Both the position numbers and the translations under genes were made by a program. Source: Arenibacter sp. F26102 (lineage in GTDB: Bacteria > Bacteroidota > Bacteroidia > Flavobacteriales > Flavobacteriaceae). Taken from it: DNA of 64,000 nt. Where the stretch lies: contig NZ_JALKBC010000003.1 in the NCBI RefSeq assembly GCF_023015865.1, positions 124,001-188,000 of the forward strand, in the 5' to 3' direction. The notes under the pieces were generated by a model that worked only from the letters and a program-made list of their open reading frames with translations, did not search any database and was not told the DNA's origin. Below, piece by piece: positions 34,059 to 43,836 of the stretch (positions are counted from its first letter, which is position 1; each line of letters starts with the position of its first letter).

Positions 34059-34961
34059 TTAGGTAACTGCAAACAGTTTGGATAAAAAAATTGACAGGGG
34101 CAATAGCAATAAGGTAATCAACCCTACCCACCAATAGGAAAATCCTACTGCCAAGGTAGCGTCCAAAACTATGATCGATATTACTCCGGCCATTACTGCT
34201 TTTTTTATGTTTTGTGGTGAATTTTCCTTGTAAGCCCTGAATAAAGGTCTAAACACTAAAAAAGCAAACAGTAATAAAAAAGGAATGGATTCCAATAGAT
34301 TCAAATTGGAAATGGAAAAAAGAACTATAATACCCAAAATAACACTTGAATATAATCCTCCTGCAAAAAGAATATGACTTTTGTTTTTTCCATGTACTTC
34401 CCCCCTACTTATAAGTGTAATGGCCGCGATGTAAACCACAGGAAATACAAAGTATCCCCAATTGCTAAAATTGCCCAAAATGGCAATTCCGAGCAACAAG
34501 TTCAATCCTCTACAAACACCCATATTAAGTGGACCAAAGAAGGAATGATGTTTCCCCAAAGCATCATATAAAAGAATGGCAAGCCCTAAAGAAAAAGCTA
34601 TTATTCCACATACAGAACTCACCAAAAATGCACTTAGCACCCCCAAATTCATTAAAACACCTCCAAAGATAGCAGCAGATTTCACTGAAATTAATCCCGA
34701 AGGGATAGGCCTTTCCGGACGCTCTATTTTATCCAACTTATGATCAAAGACATCGTTGAGCACTACACCTGCCGCATATAGGAACACGGAAGAAAATATC
34801 AGCAATAATAAATCTACAAGTCTAATTGTATCCCAGACATTATTGAGGGAAGTGCCCATAAATAAGCCCGAAATAGCCACCCCTGCCAATATATCGGCAG
34901 CCGCAGTAGGTAAATTTGCCGGTCGGGCCAGCCTTAAATATCCTTTGAATACAGGATTCAT
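34059..34961 (-). CDS. eboC: EboC: UbiA-like prenyltransferase
   Basis: A 300-residue integral membrane protein with about eight or nine helices and the first UbiA aspartate motif NDVFDHKLDKIERPERPIPSG near residue 70. The second motif is weaker (LLYDALGKHHSFFGPLNMG). It should transfer a prenyl chain to the small-molecule product of the ebo pathway at the membrane. The ATG shares one base with the eboB stop, indicating translational coupling. Genuine respiratory-quinone UbiA/MenA enzymes are not normally in such an operon. Confidence 0.88.
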   Translation of the reverse strand: MNPVFKGYLRLARPANLPTAAADILAGVAISGLFMGTSLNNVWDTIRLVDLLLLIFSSVFLYAAGVVLNDVFDHKLDKIERPERPIPSGLISVKSAAIFGGVLMNLGVLSAFLVSSVCGIIAFSLGLAILLYDALGKHHSFFGPLNMGVCRGLNLLLGIAILGNFSNWGYFVFPVVYIAAITLISRGEVHGKNKSHILFAGGLYSSVILGIIVLFSISNLNLLESIPFLLLFAFLVFRPLFRAYKENSPQNIKKAVMAGVISIIVLDATLAVGFSYWWVGLITLLLLPLSIFLSKLFAVT

Positions 34962-35869
34962 TATACTATTTTATCGGCATCGACCTTAGGCTCCTGCCCT
35001 CGCAAAACACTATTGTCATTATATAATTTTGTCTGATTGATGCCTTGTGGATTTAACCAATCAGATTCCTTCATTTTACCGTTCTTGCCAAAAATTTCCA
35101 ATGCATTTTGGTAACAGGTTTTAACTACATCCGATTTTGCTATTCCCCTTTTCAACATAAGGGACGCTGTTTTAGGTACGGCAAGGGGGTCACTTACACC
35201 CCAATCGGCAGAACTATCCACAATGATTCTATCACTTCCATAATTTCTAACTACCTCTACCATTCTTTCATTCCCCATTTTAGTTTTTGGATAAATTGTA
35301 AATGCTGCCCAAAAACCGCGATCCAATACATCCTTAACAGTTTCTTCATTGTTGTGATCAATAACAACCATCCCTGGATCCAAACCATGTTCCAAACAAA
35401 CCTCCATACTTTTTAGGGTTCCAGACTTTTTGTCCCTATGGGGGGTATGTATCTGTACAGGTATATTTAATTCTTTGGCCAACTCCAATTGCATTCGAAA
35501 ATATTTGTCCTCAGCGGGAGTCTGGTCGTCATAACCAATTTCACCTATGGCCACTACATTTTCCTTATGCACATATAGCGGCAATAACTCAATTACTTGT
35601 TCCGCCAATGCCTCATTATTGGCTTCCTTTGAGTTTAATCCTATAGTGCAATAATGATGTATACCAAACTGACTGGCCCTAAAAGGCTCCCAACCTACAA
35701 GGCTGCTGTAATAGTCTTGAAACGAACCTACTTGGGTACGTGGTTGCCCCAACCAAAAAGATGGCTCTATAATAGCCACTACACCTGCTGCTGCCATTGC
35801 CTCATAATCATCGGTAGTCCTGGATGTCATATGCACGTGCGGGTCTATAATCATCATTTTCTCTTCCAT
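34961..35869 (-). CDS. eboB: EboB: TatD-family metal-dependent hydrolase
   Basis: A 302-residue amidohydrolase-like TIM barrel. Metal ligands are visible as HxH in IDPHVHM, Glu in VVAIGEIGYD, His in VQIHTPH and VIDHNN, and Asp in VDSSADWG. TatD proteins include nucleases, but EboB forms a distinct branch in ebo clusters and its substrate is unknown. The start is taken at 35869 (MEEKMMIIDPHVHM); an in-frame upstream start at 35905 is less likely. It is the first gene of eboBCDEF-TMEM220, which is tightly packed with overlaps or gaps of at most 11 bp. Confidence 0.87.
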   Translation of the reverse strand: MEEKMMIIDPHVHMTSRTTDDYEAMAAAGVVAIIEPSFWLGQPRTQVGSFQDYYSSLVGWEPFRASQFGIHHYCTIGLNSKEANNEALAEQVIELLPLYVHKENVVAIGEIGYDDQTPAEDKYFRMQLELAKELNIPVQIHTPHRDKKSGTLKSMEVCLEHGLDPGMVVIDHNNEETVKDVLDRGFWAAFTIYPKTKMGNERMVEVVRNYGSDRIIVDSSADWGVSDPLAVPKTASLMLKRGIAKSDVVKTCYQNALEIFGKNGKMKESDWLNPQGINQTKLYNDNSVLRGQEPKVDADKIV

Positions 35870-36118
35870 AATAATATTGTATACTTTAATTGATAAACGT
35901 GTCAAAAATCAAAATGTTTCACTGCCCCAACCGAACTAAATCATATAAAACTTAAAAATCCATATTTTTCTAAGCAATTCCAACCGTTAAAGTTAATTAA
36001 ATAATGGGTTTTAACACTTATAACAACTCCATTTTAAAAGTGTTTTAACAATATCCCAAATTACAAACCTGAAATTCCCACTAAGAAAATTACCTTAACT
36101 ACAATTCCGATCCACGAA

Positions 36119-39100
36119 TTAATATATCAGAATCATGGAGTTAAAATTACCTATAATTTGTTCCTTGTCCCCGGCACTCTTAAACACCAGAAATATAGCA
36201 TCAAAATCCGAAGTTGGCTTTACTGGGATATCATATTTTCTTTTGGAACCTTTCTCCTTATTAAAATACTTCAAGGAACTTTCTCCAATAAGGTTTCCGG
36301 TAGGACTACTTTCCCTTATTTCAACGGTACCCTCGTATGGATAGTCTGCCCCGAAATACATGGATAGTTCTATATTTTTCAGACCCTCCAATCCTATGTC
36401 GTTAAATTTCAAATAAGAATTATTTTTAATGGCTCCTACTACTTCTTCACCCTCTACTTCCCACTTACTTAATCCACCACTTTTCTCATCAGCATTCACT
36501 CCGTCGAATTTTGGGAATTTAAATATTATTTGATCCCTAGCCGATAAGGAGGATTCCGGCTGCGCTTCGCTTCCTTTATCCGAATATGAAGCCATTAAGA
36601 CGTACTTTCCTTGGCTCCTTTTTGCCATATGGTCGTTAAAATCAAGTTCACCGGATACTGGAAGCAAGTTTTCATTTTTACCCATCTTTGAATCCAGAGA
36701 AAGAATATAATCCACTATTTTATCTACATCAGCAACCGCTAATTGGGGGTGAGCAGACATCATACTTTCTCCCCATACCCCAGAACCACCTTTGATAATT
36801 TTATCTATCAGGTAATTTTTGTCCGCCGATGAATACCGCGCTGCAATTTCCTCGTAAGTAGGTCCATTGACCTTTACGTTTACCGCATGACATGCTTTAC
36901 AGTCCGTATCGTCCATAATCAACTTCCCTTCCGGTATGGTGTTCTGTTGGTGACCTATGGTAGCCTTAACCATATCCTCACCTTCCGGAATATAATCGAA
37001 GGTAACTTTCACCTTTTCAGGATCAATAGTACCATCCAAAGTACTACCATCCTGTTTATCGGTCACCACAACCTTGTAAGCCACTTTCCGCCCATCCCAA
37101 TATGTCTTGTTCTTGGTGTCCAATTCAATTTTTATTTCGGGGATATCATTCCCTACCAATATTTTCTGGTTAGAAATATCTGTACTTCCAGCTTCATCGG
37201 TAACCTTTAAACGGACTGTATAATTCCCAGGTTCATTGAATGTAAAACTTGGCTCCATTGAAGTATCTTGGACCTCTTCCGAATCAAAGTACCATTCGTA
37301 TTTTAGTTGATCCTTATCAAAATCCTCAGAAGAACTTCCAGAAAACCGAACTGTAAAGGGTTGGGCTCCTACCATTTTGTCCGACGTTATTCTAGAAACT
37401 GGTTTCCGATTACCATTTACATAACCAATTCTATTTAAACGGGCATCCATGTTTTGCGAATTCCACTTTTGTCCGTATTCAAGAACATAAAGGTTACCAT
37501 CAGAAGCAAAAAGCATGTCCATTGGATGGGAAAACTCATCACTGGGCATAAAAGGATCCGCCTTTACATAATTGTGATCTTCATCCAATGTTACCACATA
37601 GATCCAATCCCTCATCCATTCATACAAGAGAATCTTATTCTCAAAATATTCTGGAAAATTATTCGTGGCATTGGGATAATTGGAAGCATGGTAAATAGGA
37701 CCCGCCATAGGGTTGACTCCTCCAGAGCCCAACCATGGGAATTCTTTGGAAGCCCCATATGAAAACCATATCATTGATTCCTGAGCAGGAGGAAGCTCCT
37801 TTATACCTGTATTATTTGGTGAATCGTTTATTAGTTTGGCAGGGTCAAATTTTTCGCCTGCCGTTTCCGTAGCAAAATTATAATCATTGTACGGCTGATT
37901 GTTTCCTCGGGTATAAGGCCATCCCCAATTCCCGGCTTTTCGGGCTTGGTCAAATTCCCCCATACCATGAGGTCCACGATTGGGGTTACCCTTACCCGCA
38001 TCCGGACCAACATCTCCCCAATAGACATATCCTGTTTCGCTATCTATGGAAAATCTAAATGGATTTCGGCTACCCATTACGTATATTTCCGGCCTTGTAT
38101 TGGGAATACCAACTGGAAAAAGATTGCCGTCCGGTATGGAATAAGTACCATCATCCTCAGGTTTAATTCTCAAAATTTTCCCTCTAAGGTCATTGGCATT
38201 GGCTGCAGATTTTTGGGCATCCCACAGAGCTCTACCCTCCCTTTCGTCTATAGGTGCATAACCAGAAGACTCAAAAGGGTTGGTGTTGTCACCCAAGCCA
38301 ATAAACAAATTGCCATCGGGACCAAATTCCAAGGCCCCTCCACTATGACAGCATTTGCGCATTGTTGGAATGGTCAATAGATTTTTTTCAGAGGCAAAAT
38401 CCAACGAATCTCCCACCAAAGTAAATCTTGAAATACGTTGTTCCGATATTTCACCAGGTGCGGAATAGAATAAATAAATCCAATTATTCTTCTGATAATT
38501 TGGGTCAACTGCAATACCCAATAACCCGTCCTCATTGCCATAAAACAAATTAAGCTGGGCTATTTGCTTTGTTTTTTCCTCCTTAAAATCATAAAGTTTT
38601 AACGCTCCCCTTCTTTCTATGAATAAAATTCCCCTACCAGGCAGTTCTTCGAGTTCCATAGGCTCGTTTAGGTTAAAATCGAGCACTGTGCGAACATATC
38701 TATTTTCCTCTGGAATCCTCTCCGTTTTCGACTTACTATAGTCCAAATTATCTTTCCCGATTACATAATTAAGTCCACCCAAAACATGATCTAGAAAATC
38801 AGGATTTTCAAAGGTAGCATCGGAATGCCCCATTTCCGTGTAAAAAGACCTACCCCCATCAAAGTCATGATACCAAGATATAGGATGATGCTCCCCATTT
38901 TCCCCTCCCTCATAACTGGTTTCGTCAATTTCTATCAAGACCTTTATATCTGGATTGATATCCTTAAAATTATACCATTCGTCCGTCTTCATCCATGTAT
39001 CGGACATAGTTTTGGTAGCCAGGTGGTTTTTATCCACTATATTCAACCTTGCCTCCTGAATTTTGGGATGATTCTTAAAATAGGCACCAACTAATTTATT

Positions 39101-39469
39101 GTACCATGGCCAACCGTATTCGGTATCCGTGGCGGCATGAATACCAAAAAATCCTCCGCCCGCTTGAATGTACCTCTCAAAATCGGCCTGTTGCACATCA
39201 TTTAAAACATCTCCTGTAGTATTTAAAAATACAACGGCGGAGTATTGCTGTAGTATTTCTTCAGTAAAATAGGTTGCATCTTCGGTGGCAACAACAGAAA
39301 AACCATTTTGCTCTCCCAACTTTTTCATAGCTACCACTCCTGCCTCTATGGAACCATGCCTAAATCCTTCCGTTTTACTAAACACCAATAACTTTATTTC
39401 CTTGGATGTGCAAGAACCAAGAAAACCTACCAAGATCAGTATTAATAATGATTTTGAAATTTTAGCCAT
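36119..39469 (-). CDS. Lipoprotein: ThuA, PQQ-type sugar dehydrogenase, PKD, cytochrome c and CBM6-like domains
   Basis: A 1116-residue modular lipoprotein; Cys20 in LGSC is the lipobox. A ThuA (trehalose-utilisation) domain occupies about 24-237 (FRHGSIEAG, GGFFGIHAATDTEY). A glucose/sorbosone dehydrogenase-type beta-propeller follows at about 255-690 (GNEDGLLGIAVDP, GSRNPFRFSID). A PKD domain is at about 693-778. A cytochrome c domain has heme motif CKACH near residue 860 and distal Met in MMSAHPQL. A CBM6-like C-terminus completes it. It probably oxidises a sugar at the outer surface or periplasm and passes electrons to its own heme. It lies upstream of eboB on the same strand, 249 bp away. 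The exact sugar is unknown. Confidence 0.88.
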   Translation of the reverse strand: MAKISKSLLILILVGFLGSCTSKEIKLLVFSKTEGFRHGSIEAGVVAMKKLGEQNGFSVVATEDATYFTEEILQQYSAVVFLNTTGDVLNDVQQADFERYIQAGGGFFGIHAATDTEYGWPWYNKLVGAYFKNHPKIQEARLNIVDKNHLATKTMSDTWMKTDEWYNFKDINPDIKVLIEIDETSYEGGENGEHHPISWYHDFDGGRSFYTEMGHSDATFENPDFLDHVLGGLNYVIGKDNLDYSKSKTERIPEENRYVRTVLDFNLNEPMELEELPGRGILFIERRGALKLYDFKEEKTKQIAQLNLFYGNEDGLLGIAVDPNYQKNNWIYLFYSAPGEISEQRISRFTLVGDSLDFASEKNLLTIPTMRKCCHSGGALEFGPDGNLFIGLGDNTNPFESSGYAPIDEREGRALWDAQKSAANANDLRGKILRIKPEDDGTYSIPDGNLFPVGIPNTRPEIYVMGSRNPFRFSIDSETGYVYWGDVGPDAGKGNPNRGPHGMGEFDQARKAGNWGWPYTRGNNQPYNDYNFATETAGEKFDPAKLINDSPNNTGIKELPPAQESMIWFSYGASKEFPWLGSGGVNPMAGPIYHASNYPNATNNFPEYFENKILLYEWMRDWIYVVTLDEDHNYVKADPFMPSDEFSHPMDMLFASDGNLYVLEYGQKWNSQNMDARLNRIGYVNGNRKPVSRITSDKMVGAQPFTVRFSGSSSEDFDKDQLKYEWYFDSEEVQDTSMEPSFTFNEPGNYTVRLKVTDEAGSTDISNQKILVGNDIPEIKIELDTKNKTYWDGRKVAYKVVVTDKQDGSTLDGTIDPEKVKVTFDYIPEGEDMVKATIGHQQNTIPEGKLIMDDTDCKACHAVNVKVNGPTYEEIAARYSSADKNYLIDKIIKGGSGVWGESMMSAHPQLAVADVDKIVDYILSLDSKMGKNENLLPVSGELDFNDHMAKRSQGKYVLMASYSDKGSEAQPESSLSARDQIIFKFPKFDGVNADEKSGGLSKWEVEGEEVVGAIKNNSYLKFNDIGLEGLKNIELSMYFGADYPYEGTVEIRESSPTGNLIGESSLKYFNKEKGSKRKYDIPVKPTSDFDAIFLVFKSAGDKEQIIGNFNSMILIY

Positions 39470-39909
39470 GTTACCTATTTAATTTGATTAATGAATTATA
39501 GAACTCCAATCCTTGATTTAGCATTGGTATTTCAACCTTAAAATCTACCTATCGCAAAACAATATATGCCTATGCCTATACTTTTTTTGCCTATTACCCA
39601 TTGTTTCAATGAATAATGCAGCAATTTAAATCATTTGAGAATAAATTTGCAAAATCCCAGTAAAAAATACGATCCAGCACTCATATTTAACCTTTACCAG
39701 CTCCTTTCTATTTTAAATCATAAAATTCAAAAAAACTAAAAATATTAGTGTACACACGAAAAGCAACCTACGATTACCATTGCGACCTATCCATTGTTCC
39801 AAGAAGAAAACACAAATATGCACCATATGTTAAATTCCAGATGACCTCATCATTAAACTGTGATTAATGATACCTTTAGATCCAATTTTTAATAATCAAG
39901 TTTAATACA
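39470..39909. promoter_or_regulatory. Divergent control region between the two sugar-metabolism transcription units
   Basis: A 440-bp AT-rich gap between divergent start codons. TAAATTTG at 39642-39649 matches the -7 box for the + strand but is 260 bp from the ATG and lacks a well-placed -33 box. No operator palindrome or RNA gene was found. It must contain both promoters. Confidence 0.35.
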
Positions 39910-41799
39910 ATGAAAATCAAACTGGCAATCCTATTACTTTTTTCTGGATTTAGCATGTTATCCCAAGAACAATTATCGCTGGAAAACTTAAACGATTTTA
40001 AAGACCCGGGCAGTAATTGGAAAATAGTAGGGGATGTAGTTGCCGACCGCAACATTACCGTTCACACGCATCAGGATCCAGAACCTATTAATTTATCCAA
40101 AAAGGAAAAACGAAGACAAAAAAAGTCAAAAGAAACAATACACCCCATACACATTCAACCAGGAACGGGTGTTTTGTTCAACGATTATTCCTTTACGCAA
40201 AAAGACCATCTTTTGTCGCAGTGGCAACACGGCGATATAAAATTGGAAATGGAAATCCTAATACCTAACGGCTCTAATTCAGGAATATATTTACAAGGCA
40301 GATATGAACTGCAAATAAAGGACAGCTGGGGTATTTTAAATCCTACTTCCTATGATTTTGGTGGCATCCATAGAAATTGGGAAGAAGAGCCGTCAAAGAA
40401 ATTTCTAGGAATTACTCCATTGAGCAATCCTGCCAAAGCACCGGGTTTATGGCAAAAAATTAAAATTCACTTTGAGGCTCCAAAATTTAATGATTCCGGA
40501 GAAAAAATTGCAAATGCAAAATTTGTTTCCGTAACACTGAACGGTGTATTAATCCACAGCAATGTGGAAGTTCCAATGCCTACCGGCGGTCCTATTTCTA
40601 CAGAAGAAACCGCTATGGGCCCACTAATGATTCAAGGAGACCATGGTCCTATGGCTTTTCGGAATATTAAGTATCAGCTATTAAAAGAATCGCAAGTCAC
40701 TTTATCGGATTTAAGTTACATCACCTATAAGGGCGATTTTAAGGGCTTGGAAGAATTGGAAGATGCAGTGGTGTCGGAAAAGAAATCCGGGGAATTAATA
40801 GACATTAATGTTGTACATGCAGAAGACCGCTATGGCATTACCTATACGGGTAAATTTACTATTCCTGAAGCCGATGACTACCTCTTTTCCATAGGATATA
40901 CAGGTGGAATAAATTTTGGTCTTGACGGCAAAACCATTGTCACCAACAATTCCTCAGAGGCCCAAGAAAATTTGGAGCAAACGGTTTCTTTAAATGCGGG
41001 AGAGCACCTATTTACATTGACCAACATAAAGAATGCAGGCTGGAGAGCACCTAGGCTGGGCCTTTCAATTGCAACTGCTAATTCCAATCCGAAAAACTTT
41101 CATGTTTATGATTCCTATCCTCCACATATAAGTTCCGTTTCCCCAATTTCGGTCACCGCCGAGGCAACTCCGCGTATGTTAAGGGGCTTTGTAAGTTTTA
41201 AAGGTAATGAGGAGCGTCTTTCCCACACCATAGGTCTAGGAACTCCTGAAGGCATAAATTTCGTTTATGACATGGGGTCCGAAAATCTTGTTGGTATGTG
41301 GCGTGGCACTTTTGTTGACGCCACCCCAATGTGGCACAGTCGAGGTAACGGATCTTTTAAACCTAATGGAGCCGTACAATGGACTTTTTTAAATCAACCT
41401 TTGGCCGAACTAGCGGACTTACAAAGTCCGTTTCCCAAAACAGGAAGCGCTCCAGACTTTAAATCCAACGGATATACTATGAACCCGGTCAACGGACTAC
41501 CTATCTTTAAATATACCTACAAAGGCGTTGAGGTAGAGAACAAAATCTATCCCAATGACAAAAACACTCATCTGATCAATGAAGTTAGCTTTTCCCAAAC
41601 CGGAAAACCCAATTGGTATTATAAAATTGCTTCCGGAAAAGCCAAGAAATTATCTGACGGGTCATTCGATGTTGGTGATCATCAATTCTACGTAAAAGTA
41701 CTTTCTGGACAAGAACCTATTATTAGAGAGGTAAATGATGAAGCGGAAATAATTATTCCCGTGGATGGCAGCACTATTAAATATGAAATAATTTGGTAA
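39910..41799 (+). CDS. Exported DUF1080 (3-keto-disaccharide hydrolase-like) protein with PA14-like domain
   Basis: A 629-residue exported protein: signal peptide 1-18 (ending SMLSQ). A DUF1080/3-keto-disaccharide hydrolase-type jelly roll occupies about 50-255 (NGSNSGIYLQGRYELQIKDS, QGDHGPMAFRNIKY). A PA14-like domain is at about 275-395 (YTGKFTIPEADDYLFSIGYTGG). A C-terminal region from about 400 to 629 has no clear family. DUF1080 proteins are known to cleave 3-keto-glycosides and to sit next to sugar dehydrogenases, which fits both neighbours. It is 5 bp ahead of the cytochrome c gene, so it is cotranscribed with it. Confidence 0.8.
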   Translation: MKIKLAILLLFSGFSMLSQEQLSLENLNDFKDPGSNWKIVGDVVADRNITVHTHQDPEPINLSKKEKRRQKKSKETIHPIHIQPGTGVLFNDYSFTQKDHLLSQWQHGDIKLEMEILIPNGSNSGIYLQGRYELQIKDSWGILNPTSYDFGGIHRNWEEEPSKKFLGITPLSNPAKAPGLWQKIKIHFEAPKFNDSGEKIANAKFVSVTLNGVLIHSNVEVPMPTGGPISTEETAMGPLMIQGDHGPMAFRNIKYQLLKESQVTLSDLSYITYKGDFKGLEELEDAVVSEKKSGELIDINVVHAEDRYGITYTGKFTIPEADDYLFSIGYTGGINFGLDGKTIVTNNSSEAQENLEQTVSLNAGEHLFTLTNIKNAGWRAPRLGLSIATANSNPKNFHVYDSYPPHISSVSPISVTAEATPRMLRGFVSFKGNEERLSHTIGLGTPEGINFVYDMGSENLVGMWRGTFVDATPMWHSRGNGSFKPNGAVQWTFLNQPLAELADLQSPFPKTGSAPDFKSNGYTMNPVNGLPIFKYTYKGVEVENKIYPNDKNTHLINEVSFSQTGKPNWYYKIASGKAKKLSDGSFDVGDHQFYVKVLSGQEPIIREVNDEAEIIIPVDGSTIKYEIIW

Positions 41800-41804
41800 G
41801 AGAC

Positions 41805-43751
41805 ATGAGAACCATAACAAAAAATACAAATACAATCATAAAAACATTCGGCTTCCTGGCGATTATGCTTACAGCAACAATTTTGGTAGCTCAAAATGTT
41901 TCCAGTGAAGAGGATTACTATAGGTTAACAACAGTACCAACACCAGAGGGAATCCAAATTGAAGGCGGAGGTGTTCTGTCCCTTCCCAATGGCAATCTTG
42001 CGGTATGTACAAGACGTGGGGATGTTTGGATCATTGAAAATCCGTCCATGGCCAACGGGGTTTCGCCAACATTTAAAAAATTCGCTTCTGGTTTACATGA
42101 ACCCTTAGGGCTTGCTTATCATGACCAAGCACTTTACACCGCACAAAGAGGCGAGCTAACTAAGCTAATAGACACTAACGGGGATGATATTGCCGATGAA
42201 TATAAGACCATCTATGCTTGGCCTGTTTCCACACACTACCACGAATATTCCTTTGGACCGGTATTGGCCCCCGATAATACCTTTTTCGTTACCGCCAATG
42301 TTGCCTTCGGCGATGAAGAATGGTGGAGAGGCGAAAGCAGGGTACCGTGGAGGGCCTGGACCATGAAAATCACGGAGGATGGAAAGATGGAGCCATGGGC
42401 CACAGGTATGAGGTCTCCCGCAGGCTACGGCCTTGTTGACGATGAATTGTTTTATACTGAAAACCAAGGGGATTGGGTAGGCTCCGGAGCTATTTGGCAT
42501 CTTTCTAAAGGTACTTTTGCAGGACACCCTGCAGGACTAAGATGGACAAGTCACGCGGATTCTCCAATTAAACTTACAGAGGAAGAATTTTACAGCAAGG
42601 TAGACAAAAGACAAGTCAGGGTAAATGGCAGGTATGTGAAACCGGAAAATATTAGGGATGAAGCAAATCCTGATTTTGCATATGAAATAAAGAAATCTTT
42701 TCCTGAATTGAAATTACCGGCCGTTGTCTTACCACATGGCATTTTAGGCATATCCAATTCTGAAATTAAGGTAGACAAGACCCAGGGCAAATTTGGGCCA
42801 TTTGATGGCCAATTACTTGTTGGGGACATGGGGCAAAGTAAAATTATGAGGGTAGTTCTCGAAAAAATAAAGGGAGAATATCAAGGAGTAGCATTCGATT
42901 TTAGGACAGGTTTTCAATCTGGAGTAATGCGGATGGATTTTGATAACGAAGGAAGACTTTTTGTTGGAGAAACCAATAGAGGCTGGGGATCGGCCGGTAC
43001 CACCAATTCTGGCCTGGAATACCTAACATGGACAGGGCGCACACCATTTGAAATGAAAACAGTAAGCGCAAGGTCTGATGGTTTTGAAATCGAATTTACA
43101 TTACCAGTGGACAAAGCTTCGGCCGAGGATCTGGATTCCTATTTTGGCAAGAGCTACATATACAAATATCATGCGGCCTATGGAAGTCCACAAACTAATA
43201 TTGAGGAAATCAAAATCAAAGGTGTAAAAGTAAGTGATGACGGCATGAAAATACGTGTGGTCATAGACAATCTTCGTCAATACTATGTACATGAAATAAT
43301 GTTACCTGGGCTAAAGGCCAAAGAAACTGGCAATACTATCTTACACCCTACCTTATATTACACCTTGAACAATATACCAGAGGGTGCTACGGTTCCCGTT
43401 TCGGAACTCTCTACCAAACGCTCCAGTCTATTAAAAAAAGCGGTTATTACTAAGAAATCGCCACCTAAAAGGGCAACAGTTAAAAGTAAGGTTTTAACGG
43501 ACACTGAAGTTCAGCCTCTATTAATGACCAATACCTGTGTGGCATGCCATCATAAGGACAAAAGAGTCATTGGGCCTTCTTTTACCGAAATTTCTAAACG
43601 GAATTACAGCAATGAAAAAATTGTGGAACTAATTTACAATCCACAGCCCAAAAATTGGCCAGAATACGCTACCCCAATGGCACCCATGCCACATGTGCCC
43701 GAGGATGAAGCACTTAAAATTGCAGGGTGGATCAACTCATTAAAGAAGTAA
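41805..43751 (+). CDS. Exported beta-propeller protein with C-terminal cytochrome c domain
   Basis: A 648-residue protein with an N-terminal hydrophobic export signal (about residues 14-30, ending ILVAQ). A soluble sugar-dehydrogenase-like beta-propeller spans about 40-420 (LSLPNGNLAVCTRRGDVWII, GLAYHDQALYTAQRGELTKL, GMRSPAGYGLVDDELFYTENQGDW). A class I cytochrome c domain has heme motif CVACH at residues 578-582 and a distal Met near PMAPMPHVP. Similar propeller-heme proteins accompany DUF1080 hydrolases in Bacteroidota and Planctomycetes. The substrate is unknown. The ATG at 41805 is preferred over a TTG at 41793 overlapping the previous gene. Confidence 0.82.
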   Translation: MRTITKNTNTIIKTFGFLAIMLTATILVAQNVSSEEDYYRLTTVPTPEGIQIEGGGVLSLPNGNLAVCTRRGDVWIIENPSMANGVSPTFKKFASGLHEPLGLAYHDQALYTAQRGELTKLIDTNGDDIADEYKTIYAWPVSTHYHEYSFGPVLAPDNTFFVTANVAFGDEEWWRGESRVPWRAWTMKITEDGKMEPWATGMRSPAGYGLVDDELFYTENQGDWVGSGAIWHLSKGTFAGHPAGLRWTSHADSPIKLTEEEFYSKVDKRQVRVNGRYVKPENIRDEANPDFAYEIKKSFPELKLPAVVLPHGILGISNSEIKVDKTQGKFGPFDGQLLVGDMGQSKIMRVVLEKIKGEYQGVAFDFRTGFQSGVMRMDFDNEGRLFVGETNRGWGSAGTTNSGLEYLTWTGRTPFEMKTVSARSDGFEIEFTLPVDKASAEDLDSYFGKSYIYKYHAAYGSPQTNIEEIKIKGVKVSDDGMKIRVVIDNLRQYYVHEIMLPGLKAKETGNTILHPTLYYTLNNIPEGATVPVSELSTKRSSLLKKAVITKKSPPKRATVKSKVLTDTEVQPLLMTNTCVACHHKDKRVIGPSFTEISKRNYSNEKIVELIYNPQPKNWPEYATPMAPMPHVPEDEALKIAGWINSLKK

Positions 43752-43770
43752 ACTTCTAAAAGGCTCAATA

Positions 43771-43821
43771 AAAAAGAGCGGTTAAAAAGTTCCATATAGT
43801 ACTTTATTAACCGCTCTTTTT
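43771..43821. terminator. Long bidirectional terminator between the sugar-metabolism genes and eboA
   Basis: Perfect 15-bp arms AAAAAGAGCGGTTAA (43771-43785) and TTAACCGCTCTTTTT (43807-43821). The 21-base loop can itself pair (AAAGT/ACTTT). The A-run and T-run sides allow termination from both convergent genes. Confidence 0.9.
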
Positions 43822-43836
43822 ACTTTTAGAACAAGA

